This document shows, piece by piece, positions 32,630-44,600 of a DNA stretch of 64,000 bases. Source of the DNA: Linnemannia elongata (taxonomy: Eukaryota > Mortierellomycota > Mortierellomycetes > Mortierellales > Mortierellaceae); assembly GCA_036320915.1 (NCBI GenBank), contig JAXBDG010000011.1, positions 1,820,501-1,884,500 on the forward strand. The letters run 5' to 3'. Below the pieces are notes generated by a model that had not been told where the DNA came from, made no database searches, and worked only from the letters and a program-made list of their open reading frames with translations. Position numbers and translations under genes: made by a program. Positions within the stretch are counted from its first letter, which is position 1, and each line of letters starts with the position of its first letter.

Positions 32630-35600
32630 ATGTCCACTCCTTCTTACCCGAGTCAGGGTTCTCTTACACACGAAGCCAAAAGGACAGGAGAGATTGGGCG
32701 AAGGTCATTCTTGACAACCGACATATCGCCCGTCCTACATAGAGTACAAAATGATGATTCGCAGCTTTCGGAGAAATTTCCAGATTCGTCCCAATGGAAT
32801 AGCTTGTTGCCTCTCATCGATGCGTCTTCGCTCCTCGCGCGGAATATTCCCACAGACGATATCTTGCCGGCCATGCTTTCCAAACCGTTTTCGAAGTCGT
32901 ATGCCCATTTGTCTCTCTCTAACTCTTCGATTCTCGCACAAGATATTTCAAGAGTCGAACACGCTTTACAGACCCTCAGAAGGCGAAGACTAGAAGACTA
33001 CAGGCAGGACGTCTACATCCCTCCATTGGCCAAACCCAGTCTTCAAGCAAAAGACGACGCGGTGCTTCCTCTTATGGAGACGGTCCAGGACTTTCTGGCA
33101 GGCGATGGTCAAGTGATGCTGATTCTGGGCAACTCTGGAGCCGGCAAGTCAACTTTCAATCGGCACTTGGAACACCAACTCTGGGAGAACTACACGCCTG
33201 GCGGGGCTATTCCACTGTTCATCAACCTGCCAGCGCTTGAGCAACCCGATAAGGAACTGATTGCTGAGCAGCTCAGGGTCTACAGATTTTCTGAGGATCA
33301 GATCAAAGAGCTGGAGCAGCATCGCCAGTTCACTCTGATTTGTGATGGATACGACGAGAGTCAGCTTACCTGCAACCTCCACACCACCAACCGTCTCAAC
33401 CAATATGGAGAGCGTGACGCCAAACTGGTTGTCACCTGTAGGACCCAGTACCTAGGGAAAGATTACAATGATCTATTCGTGCCAATGACGCCTGGACAGT
33501 ATTTTCGGCCTGCCACCGATCTTTTCCAGGAAGCCGTGCTCGCCCCATTCACCAGGGACCAGATCGAGGATTACGTTGAACGATATATTCCGTTAGAGCC
33601 ACGAACCTGGGTCAAGCAAGACTACATGGATAAGTTGATGGTTATTCCCGGCCTCTTAGGTCTCGTCAAGAACCCATTTCTTTTGACACTCTGCCTGGAG
33701 GCTCTTCCCAGTGTTGTCAAAGGCAAGAGCAATCTCTTCAGGCTGCGAGTTACCCGAGTGCAGCTCTACGACCACTTTGTCATACATTGGCTGGGTGTCA
33801 ACAAGCGTCGCCTGCAAGATCAAAAACTCAGCAGGGAGGACAGACAAGCATTCGACGAGTTGAAGAACGATGGATTTGAGCAGCGTGCGATCTACTTTCA
33901 GATGGACTTAGCCGCTTTGATCTTCGCTCACCAGGATGGACGACCTATTGTCGACTACACCCCCAGGAACGACAAGAACTCGTGGAAGGCGGCGTTTTTC
34001 AACCTTGAGTCTTGTACCACTCTCCTGCGAGTCTCTAGTTTGTTAAGTCGAATGGGCAACCAATATCGCTTTGTTCACCGGTCTGTCTTGGAGTACTTTT
34101 ACTCGTGCACAGTCTGTCCGCCACCGGCTACTGACAATGAGTTTGCTCTGCAAGGGTCACCAGAATCCGCCTCTGCTCCTCCGTCCATTGCTGACCACCC
34201 GTTGTCACGCAGGAACCTAGTCTCGGAGCCATCGATCGTACAGTTCTTGGCTCAGCGTGCCCAATTGAATCCAGATTTTAAACGACAACTTTACGCTGTT
34301 CTCGAACTATCCAAGACCGACGAGCAAGCATCCCAGGCAGCGGCGAACGCGATTACGATCCTTGTCCGATCAGGAGTCCAGTTCAATGGGACCGATCTTC
34401 GAGGCATCAAGATATCGGGAGCTGACTTGTCGGACGGACAGTTCGACTCTGCCCAGTTTCAGGAGGCCAATCTGACCGGTGTCAACCTCTCCAAGAGCTG
34501 GATCCGACAAGCGGATTTCTCCAATGCGCGGATGGACGGGGTTCAGTTTGGAGAGTTGCCCTATTTAGTGGAATGTGGAGAGGTGCATGCGTGCACTTTT
34601 TCACCAGATGGAAGGTCGTTTGCAGTGGGTCTCGACATTGGCAACATCAACATGTATGACACGACGACGTGGTCAAGAACTCACGTCCTGAAAGGGCACC
34701 AATGCCGGATCACAAGCCTCGCCTATTCCCCCTCTAGCCATCGACTCCTCTCAGGCAGCAAGGACAAGACTGTACGGTTATGGAACTACCCGCTTTGGTT
34801 CTGTGACATTATACTCAAGAAGCACACCAAGGAGGTGACGGCTGTTGCGTTTTCGCCTAGCGGCAGGCAGTTCGCCTCGGTTAGCGACGTCAGGTTCGTG
34901 AGATTGTGGGATGCTGAAAAAGGCTCTCTCGTCGCAGTCCTTGGAAACGACAGAAGAGTCACCAGCCTCACCTATTCACCCGACGGGCAGACCATTATTT
35001 CTGGCAGCTACGATGGTGCTATTCGGACTTTCAATGCACTAACCGGGACGGGCGAGCCGAATCCAAGACGCGGACGTGAGCCGATGGAAGAGGGGAGGCT
35101 TGGAGGGATTTATTGCGTAGCCTGTTCACCTGATGGCCAGTGGATCCTGTCAGGAACTGAGAGCGGGACATTGCAGCTATGGGAGGTGAATTCTGGCACG
35201 CTCAGCCTCTCTTGGAAAGGTCACGAAGACGCCGTCTCGAGTGTCATCTATTCGCCAAACGGTCAATGGATCGCCTCTGCCAGCCAGGACAGAACGGTCA
35301 AGTTGTGGAATCCACAGGCAGGAACCCTTGTCTCCACTCTTACGGGCCACAAATCTGCGGTCGCTAGCATATCATTCTCAGGCGATTGCACACAGTTGGC
35401 TTCATGCGGATCGGACATGACCGTGCGTCTTTGGGAGGTGAACGATGTTCTTGCAGGACCTGACTACCGTGGTTCCTTTGGTTCCGTCATGAGTGTTGCC
35501 TATTCTCCAGATGGTACACATTTCATCTACGGGAACACCGATGGATTTATCCTACGGTACGATACATCCAATAATCAATCTAGTCTGGCTGTTCCTCCTG

Positions 35601-36694
35601 GCTGTTACGACGGCGGAATCATTCTTTATTCGACAGATGGTCATCGCATCGTAACAACCAAGAACAACAGGATTGTACGCATTTGGGATACTGATACGGG
35701 GCGGCTGAGGATTTTCTTGGAAAACGGCAATAGACGAGTCAATGCTATGGCTTTCTCGCCGTGCGGTCGTTGGATTGCTGCCGGTAGCGATGACGGAATT
35801 GTGATGCTGTGGGATGCTGGATCTGTCCAACGGAGTCATGTCTTCCGCGGCCATTCTGCTCCGGTTACAAGCGTTTCGTTCCCGCCAAGTGGCAGCCATA
35901 TCGTCTCCGGGAGCTACGACGGATCAGTTCGAATCTGGGACTTGGAAAACTACATACCTCAGCGAATTCTTCTTCTCCCAGATGTTTCCCGCAGGATCGA
36001 GACCGTGGCTTGGTTGCCAACAATGCCACTGATCGCCCTGGCCGATGGACGTAGAGAGATACAACTTTGGAACGAGCAGACAGGAGAGCTTCACCAAAAT
36101 TTGATACACGATACAGGCGTCTTCACCTTTGGCGTTTCTTCGTGTGGACAAAAGATCGCAGCAGGATGTACGGATTCCGTTTGGCTTTGGAATTGTTCAC
36201 CAAATGACGAGTCATACCACTGGGAACGTGGGATGCTTATTTCCAATGTGTTCGAGAGGATTAAGGCGATAGTTTGGAAGCCTCAGGACCACGAGTTTGT
36301 TGTCAACTGCGCGGATGGGTCCGCTCGAGGATGGAGGCTGGAGGAAGTATCGAATGAGATGTCAGCGAAGCTTGTCTGGAGTATTGGGAGTAAGGCGTTC
36401 GAAGCCTCCGGTGCGGTGATTACCGACACAGTCGGTCTCAGCAGAACCAATCGGAGGTTGCTCAAGCAACGCGGTGCCGTCGACGAGTCTTCCTCATCCT
36501 CGGACTTGGAAGGTCAGGAATCGCTGGGTATGCGTGAGCTGTCGGATCCTTTGGAAGCATCGAGTCTGTCGGATACAGAGGGATGGCAGTGGGAAGAAGA
36601 AACCGGATCGGACGCATTCATTTCGGAGGACGAGGAGGACGACGAGGAAGACGACGAGGGAGAGGATCCGATGGACGAGTCCGCCTCGGAATAA
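32630..36694 (+). CDS. NACHT-pentapeptide-WD40 (NLR-like STAND) protein, copy 2
   Basis: Intronless 1354-aa paralogue of the 1246-5208 gene in opposite orientation, starting at ATG 32630 (no ATG lies further upstream in frame). Residues 1 to about 110 (Ser/Leu-rich) have no similarity to copy 1. Homology begins at HALQTL and then runs to the end. Walker A is GNSGAGKST at about 167-175 (Asn where copy 1 has Asp) and Walker B LICDGYDE at about 236-243. The NACHT helical part is followed by a linker, pentapeptide-like repeats, 14 WD40 blades (about 650-1230) and an acidic, Ser-rich tail. Near the C-terminus the copies are almost identical, for example the shared WKPQDHEFVVNCADGSAR. Function as a signal-sensing switch is inferred from the family. 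No effector domain is recognised. Inverted duplication and N-terminal replacement are the notable features. Confidence 0.9.
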   Translation: MSTPSYPSQGSLTHEAKRTGEIGRRSFLTTDISPVLHRVQNDDSQLSEKFPDSSQWNSLLPLIDASSLLARNIPTDDILPAMLSKPFSKSYAHLSLSNSSILAQDISRVEHALQTLRRRRLEDYRQDVYIPPLAKPSLQAKDDAVLPLMETVQDFLAGDGQVMLILGNSGAGKSTFNRHLEHQLWENYTPGGAIPLFINLPALEQPDKELIAEQLRVYRFSEDQIKELEQHRQFTLICDGYDESQLTCNLHTTNRLNQYGERDAKLVVTCRTQYLGKDYNDLFVPMTPGQYFRPATDLFQEAVLAPFTRDQIEDYVERYIPLEPRTWVKQDYMDKLMVIPGLLGLVKNPFLLTLCLEALPSVVKGKSNLFRLRVTRVQLYDHFVIHWLGVNKRRLQDQKLSREDRQAFDELKNDGFEQRAIYFQMDLAALIFAHQDGRPIVDYTPRNDKNSWKAAFFNLESCTTLLRVSSLLSRMGNQYRFVHRSVLEYFYSCTVCPPPATDNEFALQGSPESASAPPSIADHPLSRRNLVSEPSIVQFLAQRAQLNPDFKRQLYAVLELSKTDEQASQAAANAITILVRSGVQFNGTDLRGIKISGADLSDGQFDSAQFQEANLTGVNLSKSWIRQADFSNARMDGVQFGELPYLVECGEVHACTFSPDGRSFAVGLDIGNINMYDTTTWSRTHVLKGHQCRITSLAYSPSSHRLLSGSKDKTVRLWNYPLWFCDIILKKHTKEVTAVAFSPSGRQFASVSDVRFVRLWDAEKGSLVAVLGNDRRVTSLTYSPDGQTIISGSYDGAIRTFNALTGTGEPNPRRGREPMEEGRLGGIYCVACSPDGQWILSGTESGTLQLWEVNSGTLSLSWKGHEDAVSSVIYSPNGQWIASASQDRTVKLWNPQAGTLVSTLTGHKSAVASISFSGDCTQLASCGSDMTVRLWEVNDVLAGPDYRGSFGSVMSVAYSPDGTHFIYGNTDGFILRYDTSNNQSSLAVPPGCYDGGIILYSTDGHRIVTTKNNRIVRIWDTDTGRLRIFLENGNRRVNAMAFSPCGRWIAAGSDDGIVMLWDAGSVQRSHVFRGHSAPVTSVSFPPSGSHIVSGSYDGSVRIWDLENYIPQRILLLPDVSRRIETVAWLPTMPLIALADGRREIQLWNEQTGELHQNLIHDTGVFTFGVSSCGQKIAAGCTDSVWLWNCSPNDESYHWERGMLISNVFERIKAIVWKPQDHEFVVNCADGSARGWRLEEVSNEMSAKLVWSIGSKAFEASGAVITDTVGLSRTNRRLLKQRGAVDESSSSSDLEGQESLGMRELSDPLEASSLSDTEGWQWEEETGSDAFISEDEEDDEEDDEGEDPMDESASE

Positions 36695-36813
36695 AACATA
36701 CACTCATTGTCTTTGCCATTAACAAATTTCGCGATTGAGGGGGGGGGATCTTTTTGCTTATATGCCGAGAAGGAGTTGATCACAATTTGCATCGATGTTT
36801 ATTTTAGATATGT

Positions 36814-39800
36814 TTACGGATATGGTAGATGATGAGCTCCATTGACGACCGAGTTTGAGGCTGGTGTCGAAGCCGGTGAATGAACCATTGCGAATTCCGG
36901 TTTCCGTGACGGCGTTGACGCGATATGAAGCAACGCTTGGAATACTAAATAACATCAACAACAAAAAAAAGGATAAATGCATTAGTTTCGTTTGCTGTCA
37001 CAAACAAACGCGTATGAACAACAACAACAACAACAACAAAAAAAAAACTAGGGCGGTCACGGCATCCGAGTTTTTTTTACCTTGTCGGCAGATAGGGCAC
37101 CGTTGAGGCGCGCGGCGACGGAGGACATCCCCACATTCGCTACATATACAGAAATGTCGACAGGGCAGGACGATCGTGTCCTTGACGTCCGACAGACAGA
37201 TGACACACTCGGGGGCGTCAAGTAAGACCAAATTAGGTTCTTCCTCCTCCGCTTCCTCCTCCTCCTCCTCCTCGCCTTCGTCCTCTTCCACTTCTTCCTG
37301 AACGCTGTCACTTTTCCTGGTTCCTGTCTCGGCAAGTTCATATTCGTCTCCAGCCTGCGACATGGCACCACCATTTGCAAAAGTTGCTCGGGATCCTACA
37401 GAGTCGATTGACATCCTCCTCCGTGATGATATTGACGTCCGCCTGGCAACACGTTCTGGGTTCGCAATATCCAAACTCGTAACCGCGCTCACTCTCGAAA
37501 GCCGACGATTATTATTCTTTTCATCCTCCTCCTTGTCCTTATCCTCTGCGACTTCCTGCTTGGACTTTGTCCGCGTACTCTTCTTCCGCTTGGGCCGCTC
37601 TTTGGTCAACTCCTGCACCCTACTAACAATCGAATCCGCACGACTCAACCTCTTGGACGGGTCAGAAGTCGACGCCGCCGTCAACGGATCCGCATGCGCC
37701 TTCGCCTTGGCCATAGGGTTAGATCCTCCCGCTGCTGCTGCTGCTGCTGACTTTTTCAGGGCCGCAGGTTCAGGAGCCTTGGGCATAGGCGTGGCGACAG
37801 AATCAGTGAATCCATAGATTTCCTGGATGAGGTAGTTCGTAGAGTTGATCCAGACCTTTTGCTTCATCACCTTGATCTCGAACCCGCCTTCTGAGCTGAT
37901 GTTGAAGCATGCAAATGTTGAGATCGCCTGGTTGTCGACTAGATACAGTCCTGGAGAGTCTGCCACTGGTGTTGGCAAACTGCGCACCGGAGCTATGGTT
38001 TCCCAAAAACGGTATGAAAATAATTGTCAATTTTTACTTGTTCGACTGATGTTGTGCAGTATCAACAACGCAACAATAAGCAGAGTTACTTACCGGCAGG
38101 ATTGTATTCTTTGGTGGCCTCAATGAGAACGACCAAGGGGTAGTACTGGTCCTCCATGATGGCTTTGTACCCATCCTCGTCCGGTCCCGAGAAGGGCATC
38201 CCCTTATTATTGTTGTAGTAGATGTCATACGACCCTCCGCCGCCCTTGCCATTCTTCTTGCTCTTCTTCTTGGACCTGCTTTTATGACCCCCCCGTCGAC
38301 CACCTCCTGTCTCATCATCGCCTTCACCCTCAAACTCTTGTTCTTCCACTCCCTCCTTGTCCACCGAGCTATTGAGTTGCTGCCACTGCCGCTGCTGTCG
38401 TTTCTGAAACATCCGCATCGACGTCGAAGGAAGCCCCTGCATCGTCAGTTCGGGCAGAGACATGGTATAAAGTGGCAGTAAGGGCGAAATAAAGCGCTGA
38501 TTCATCCCCGCAGGGAAATGGTAAGTCGTAGGTTGTGGTAAGTGGTGGAGCCGTCTGAGACGGAAGCCCAAGTCGCCGTCCTCTTCGACCTCCTTGACGA
38601 CCCAGAATAATTTCACGTCGCAAGGGGTCAGGCTGTCAAAGCAGAAATCGAGTCGATAGTTGGGTCGCAGATGAGAGGGTGCAGGGATTGAGGGGTCGTT
38701 TGAGACAGTAAAGTTTTTGACAAGGCGTAGTGTGCTCTTCTTCAGGTTGATGTTGCATGCCAGAGCTGTGGGCGAGCGCTTTGTAGGTTGCTATTAGAAA
38801 AGATAAAATGCGAATAAGTTAGTTTTCAGTATATCTCCCGTTAATACATTCCCGTCAATTAGTCGTCCATAGGTTGTACTAACCATTTCACGAACAATGC
38901 CCTCGTAACCATAATCGATATCGGTGTCATCATCGTCTCTATCCTGGTTATTCTCGTCCCCGTCTTCAATGTCCATCCAACCACCTTCAACATCATCCAG
39001 CTCCTGTTCCAGAACCGAAAGATCCAAGGTTCCCGCCCGTTGGACCTCAGTTAGTAGCGGGTTCACGTTGAGTCCCGAAATAAGGTTGTACAGATTACTG
39101 TTCCTGTACAGCTGATCCTGAACCATCTCGGCCGTCAACATGGGCGAAGTCTGTTGAGAAGGGTAAACATTGTTGGTGGGAGACCCAATTCCAGTCCCTG
39201 CTCCTGTACCTACTCCTCCTCCATTGACTCCTGCCTCTCCCGGAATACCTCCCATTCCAGAGACTGCCGAGGGTAAAATAAAGTCGTTCAACGATAGTTG
39301 TTGTCCACCGATACCCGACAATGGCGAGAGCTGAGGTTGTTGTTGGTGTATCTGTTGTTGCTGTTGCTGCTGTTGTTGTCGATACTGCTGCTGCCAGTAT
39401 TCTTGTCGCTGCTGCTGTTCCAATTGCTGCTCAATCTGACGCTGGAGTTGCAGTTGCGCTGGGCTTTGTTCCGTCACAGGATGAAAGGCCGGTCCAAAGT
39501 AAAGCGGATGCCGGTCATAGGCGCCCTTCCCGGCGACCGCCTCGCCTTCCTCCTCTTCCAACAGGCTATCATCGTCGTTATTGTTCTCCTCCCCCTCATC
39601 ATCATTGTCGTCCAAGGAGTCGTAGTCGCTCTCGTCATCGTCATCGTCGTCGTCGGTATGGTCTTGTCCGTTCTGAGCTTCAATATCTCGTTGTGGACCT
39701 TCACGCCTTCGTCGCCTGTGACCTTCTCTGCCTCCTCCTCGCTGGCGACGGTGTGTTGGTCGTCCTGTTGCTGAGCCTTGGTTCCGTATCCAGTCGACGC

Positions 39801-39831
39801 CCTGGCCAAGCGACGAGTTTGCTTGTCCCAT
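36814..39831 (-). CDS. Mahogunin-type RING-finger E3 ubiquitin ligase
   Basis: Four exons, 39831-38884, 38790-38094, 37992-37081 and 36944-36814, give 895 aa. The protein has the MGRN1/RNF157/LOG2 layout. A possibly myristoylated N-terminus (MGQANSS) is followed by acidic and Gln-rich low-complexity sequence. The central conserved region runs from [16 protein letters not shown] through [12 protein letters not shown]-like [14 protein letters not shown] and [15 protein letters not shown]. The C-terminal RING, residues about 811-850, is CVICLSDV...[12 protein letters not shown]...CPIC (C3HC4). The last exon adds VFQALLHI, matching the residues that follow the RING in mahogunins. Long inserts (Lys/Arg-rich, Ser-rich and a Glu run) make it bigger than the animal protein. 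It would transfer ubiquitin to membrane-associated or endocytic substrates, by family analogy. It lies in tandem with HRD1, both on the minus strand. Confidence 0.9.
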
Positions 39832-41632
39832 CCTTCAATTGATATATAGGAAGGTGTTTGTGGGTATATGTGTTGAAGGTCGAACGTGTGTGGAGAAATG
39901 AGTGCAGGCGATTCTCCTGTTTTGGTGTTACTTTGAATGCGTAAGGATGAATGAGGGACAAAGGAAGGTGTGAGATCGGGTAAGAGAGAGTAGGGATACT
40001 GGATGGAGAGTAAGTCGGGGGGTGTCTGCTATGTGTGGGCCAGTGAATGAGTGAAAGTGTGAGTGGTATATTATCGTTTCTGGAGATGAATAGAAGGAAG
40101 AGGGATGGTGACAGCAACAGGCAGAAGGGAATGCGGCATGGGGTAAAGAGAAGAAAAGAGTGTAGAAGCAAAGGGCGCAGGGAAGGGGGAAGGTAGCACT
40201 CTGCAGGTAAAAAAAAAAAGAGTAAAAAGGGACAAAGGCGACAAAGAGTGTTCAGTTGTAGTGTGATGTACTGATTGTCCTTGAGGGCGGCTCTTACAAT
40301 TCTTGTCGACCTCTGTGTCTGTGTGATAAAATTAGATTTTTTTTTTTTTTTTTTTACATCAAAGACAACCAATGTCTTTTTTTTTTTTTTTTTCAAGGCA
40401 CGAAAGTACATGGTCTTAGCGCGATAGTATGACGACGACTCTTTTCTCGTCTTGCCTTGCCTTGCCTTGTACCCTACGAAAGAAATGGGCGTTCAATGGC
40501 TATTCCCTCGTGAGAGAAGGACACGATTCTGAGGATAAAGTACTCATTGAACGCGCTTCAATACCATGTCTGGCGCGTCCTCTTGGCGATCACAAGGTTG
40601 TGTCTTTACGGGTATTCTTGTCTTCCGGACACTTTATTTCATTGCCGGCCGATTTCAATGACACAATGAATGTATTCGTTTCTATCTTCTTTCTTGGTGC
40701 AAAACGTCCAAATAATGCCTATTTCTCTCGCGTCACAAACTTTTCTTGGTGTGGAGTTCAGCAATTGTTTCTCTTCACTCTTTTGTTACAACATCTCAAC
40801 TCGTTGACCCTTTTGGACCACCCATGTGCCAGTATCGACTTTTTGCCGCAAAAGGAGTAACCTACGGCAGTGGCTTAGACTTCCAGAGTACTAAAACGCG
40901 AAAATCACATCCTATGGTAACCGTGCCCGCTTGACGTATTCAAGAACCCCTTCCCGCATTCAGTCCCCGCAAGTTTCGTACTAATTCCCCGCGTGCCCAG
41001 TTTTCCTTAGAAATGTACTCATCTTGGTCTTTCCTCTCATTCTTTCCTTTCAGTGAAGCAGTATCCCTTTTTTCGTATATTCTTTATCACAAACTGGATA
41101 GACTTCGTGGGGGGGGGGGGGGGGGGAGGCGTGGATAGTGCTCCATCGCTTCTTTCAAATCCGGGTGATATTGCAGGTACTGAATGAAAGCGACAGGGTT
41201 AGTTTTATCGTATCCTCACACTCTTCCGGGTGCCTTTGCAGTTGTATCCAATGTAGGTACCATGGGACATGTTAGTTCCATTGTTTTTGTTCTACTTCAG
41301 AAATCTCCCCCCGTTGCTCTGGAGTTTTGTAATGCCGGCATAAAGGTGGAATGTGTTTAGTAAGAGTTAAGGTGCAAAACGAGCTGCATACATATGCCGC
41401 TCCTTTTCTAACCAATTACAAACTTTGGTTTCTCCGATATAGGGTTCCCACTGTTATTTGCAACCCGTCATTCTTGCCATTCAAGGCTACAGTACTAACG
41501 ATGCTACATGTGCAGTAATTGCGAGGTCGGGGTATATCGGTCTCCAAATAAAAAAACAGTTCTATTTTGCTAGACATTATCCCTTCACGAACAAAAAAGC
41601 AAAGCGAGGGTTTATTTTTTTTACTCTAACGA
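39832..41632. other. Intergenic region between the two RING ligase genes
   Basis: About 1.8 kb with no supported gene. It holds the promoter of the mahogunin-type gene, including two long T runs near 40337-40394, and a (G)18 run at 41109-41126. A 143-codon plus-strand open frame at 40429-40860 lacks conserved composition or splice context. Confidence 0.55.
41109..41126. repeat. (G)18 homopolymer
   Basis: Eighteen consecutive G in the intergenic region between the two RING ligase genes. Confidence 0.9.
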
Positions 41633-44600
41633 CTAGCCAGACTGGGCCCATCGTCTCCTCACCCTCTCCTGAGGAGAGAACTCAGAGTCTTCGTCATCAT
41701 CAGCGTTCGCCAAATCCTCACCATCAGCCGTTTCTTGTTCACGGTAAACCTGCTGACTCTCCGCCACAAGATCCTGCTCCAGATCTGCATCAGATTTCCG
41801 TCCCTTGCCCTTACTATTGTCTGCTGCTGCCGTCGTAGCTGTTGTTGTGGTTGTTGTACTCCCGGAAGTCTCACCCTCCAGCTCATGACTACCGTTCAAA
41901 GCAGCTATTGCTACTGAAGAGGGAATCGGCGATGGAGATGTCGACGTGGGAGGAGGAGGAGAAACTTCCTCAGGCAGACTGGCCGCGACCGTCGTCTTTG
42001 CCTCAGTTGCCAATGGTACACTCACATCTGCGTTGGAGTTGCCATTGACAGCGCCATTGACAGAGCTATTGGTAGCACCATTAACAGTTCCGTTCGAGAG
42101 ACCACGCGTCAAAGTCTGCAAGCCAACTGGCGAGCTAGTGTTCAACGCAGGTCCAACAACCGATCCAAAGACCCAATTCCTCGCCGTCCCATTCGGTCCT
42201 GCAGAAGGTGTCGAGGAGGAGTTCGAGGTCAGTGGCATCGTCGGACTCGGTGGATCAGCCGTCTCGCTCCGGAAGGGTGTCCCTGCAGGTGGTAATGCGC
42301 CCAAAACGCGGTTCAGAACACTGACAGATTCTGCAATCTGAGATTCCACCGCCTGAAGCACCCGAAGGCGCTCCTGAAGACCACGTCGCGTGTTTTCCTC
42401 CAAGTACTTAAGCTGATCCTCTGAAAGGGCATCAAGTGATGTCAACGGAATTTGGTCCGCTGTGGCCCTTCCATGGAAAGGCGTAGGCGTACCAGCCGCC
42501 TCCGATCCCCCCTGTGCCTGTAATCCTGAAGTTGGGGTTGCTGCGTATCCGACGGGAAACAAGGGGATGAATCCAGGGATTGGGTGGGCGACATTAGGGA
42601 TCGTGTAGCTAGGAATGAACCCTGGCTGAGTCATCGGCGTCGCTCCTGGCGTGCCAGCGCCAGCTCCAGTTCCTGCTGCTGTACCAGTTCCAGCAGCTGT
42701 AGCTGCGGTTTGACCTGCTTCAGGCGGAATAGCTCCAGGGAAGGCACCGCCAACAGCCTGAGGATGCCAGCCAGCCAGAGGGTAATGTCCTTGAGGTGCA
42801 AACAGAGGATATCCCATGCCCTGGTGAGGAGGGTGGACTGGTCCTGGTTGAGCGTTGTTTCCGAAATGACCAAATCCAGGTGCTGCTCCTACTGCCTGAC
42901 CAGGAGCTGGTGCCGGTGCCGGTGCTCCTGCTGCTCTTGGTGCCGCGTTGCCTGCTGCTTGATCTCCGGGTGCTGCAGGAGTGGGCGTGGGTGCTGGTGT
43001 AGGTGGATCTAAAACAAGGCGCCGGCTAAATTGTACACAACAATATGTCGATGTTAGCGTATGTGGTTTTTCAATAGAGATTAAAACATGAAAATGATCA
43101 TGCAATGATCCTTACCAGGTGGGACAGCTCTGTTGACGCTCCAACCAACTCTTGAGACAATGAAAGTGGAAAATGTGTCCACAAGGCAGCTTCTTAGGAA
43201 CGTTAGTGTTGGATCCTGTGGGGCGTGCGCCTGTTCCTCCTGCTGCGGCTGCAGCCTGAGCGCCGTCTCCTCCAGTTCCTGCGAGTGTGTGTCCATGCTG
43301 ACCAACCATCTCCTCACGGCAAATGATGCAAATAGGATCACTGAGAGCTGCCAATTCTGCGCGTGAGGCATCGGGATAACGTTCGTTCATGTTCCTGGTT
43401 GCCTTGCGGTATTGGATCAGATCCTTGCACTTTTGGAGGAAAGAGCGCATAGTCATGTAGACATCGCGAATGATGTGCAGAGGAAGCCCGTAGTTGATAA
43501 GGATCACCATGAAGAACATGAGGTAGGTGACCAGCTTGATAAAGTCGGCAACGAGATCCAAATAAAACAACAGCATCGACTTGTTCTCCCAAGGATCCTC
43601 GCGTCTCATGTCGATTGTGTGCAAGACGTATTTTCCGAACGACGCCATCAAGCTCGTCGCCAACAATGTGTACTATTCCATTGTAAGTTGTTGAACGCAC
43701 TTGGTTATTAGTTCCAATGTATCATCTTCGTCTCTTAAAGCCAACGAAAGTACAATAGCATCAAAAAGCTCACCTCAAAGCCAAACATAATCATCATGTT
43801 GGGGCCTCTGACAGCGACAAGATCAATAGCATGGAGGACCAAAAGGATGTCGAGGCTCACAAGAATAGTCATGATGGTCACCATCCTGACATGAAAAGAT
43901 AATGGGATCTCGGGTGATTGTTCCATCTATAAACATATCGTTGGGAACAATGCGTCAGTGGATGTTCAATTGATCGCATCTCCTTTTCTACTATAGATGA
44001 CCCACACACTGCTCAACTAGCGTGGAAAAAGGCAACAACTTACGGAATCAACGCGGTCCTGACAGAGCCAATGAAAGACCTTGAGAAAGAGAAGCAACGT
44101 GAACATGACGACAAAGCGGGTATCGAACTCGTCCTTGAATATTGTCATTGCCAAACACGTCTCTGTGACCGCATACCATGCTCGCTCGTAGAGATGCTAT
44201 GTTTAATCAAGGATAAAGCACATACACACATTACATATGTGGGGTGGGGAGGGTGAGTAAACAGACCAAATCCCCAACATTCCCGATCAAAGCAAAAAAA
44301 AAAAAAAAAAACGATATTAACAGCACAATCAAATTTGAACGACAGTCGTGATTGTGTTACTAACCTCCACCTCCAGTGCCCTGAGTTTGCCAAAGAAAAT
44401 CATTAATACTAACTGGCCAGCGATTATTGTCAAGAACAGACCGAGGTTCAAAATGATCTACAATTGGAGTAAATAGCATAAACATGGGTAGTGTGGGTAG
44501 TCAGTGTCTGGACAACGATGGAGAAAATGCCATGTATCGACCCACAGCCCACTGTCCCAGTGGCTCCTCTCCCTCCCTTATCTCCTCGCTTGTCATCATA

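Noticed and set aside
40337..40394. Two nearby T runs as ends of a small retroposed element
   Set aside because: The 20-odd bases between them show no element-like content or target-site duplication. Simple promoter homopolymers are more likely.
40429..40860. 143-codon plus-strand open frame
   Set aside because: Composition is not protein-like, there are no splice signals or recognisable motifs, and it lies in an AT-rich promoter region between two minus-strand genes.
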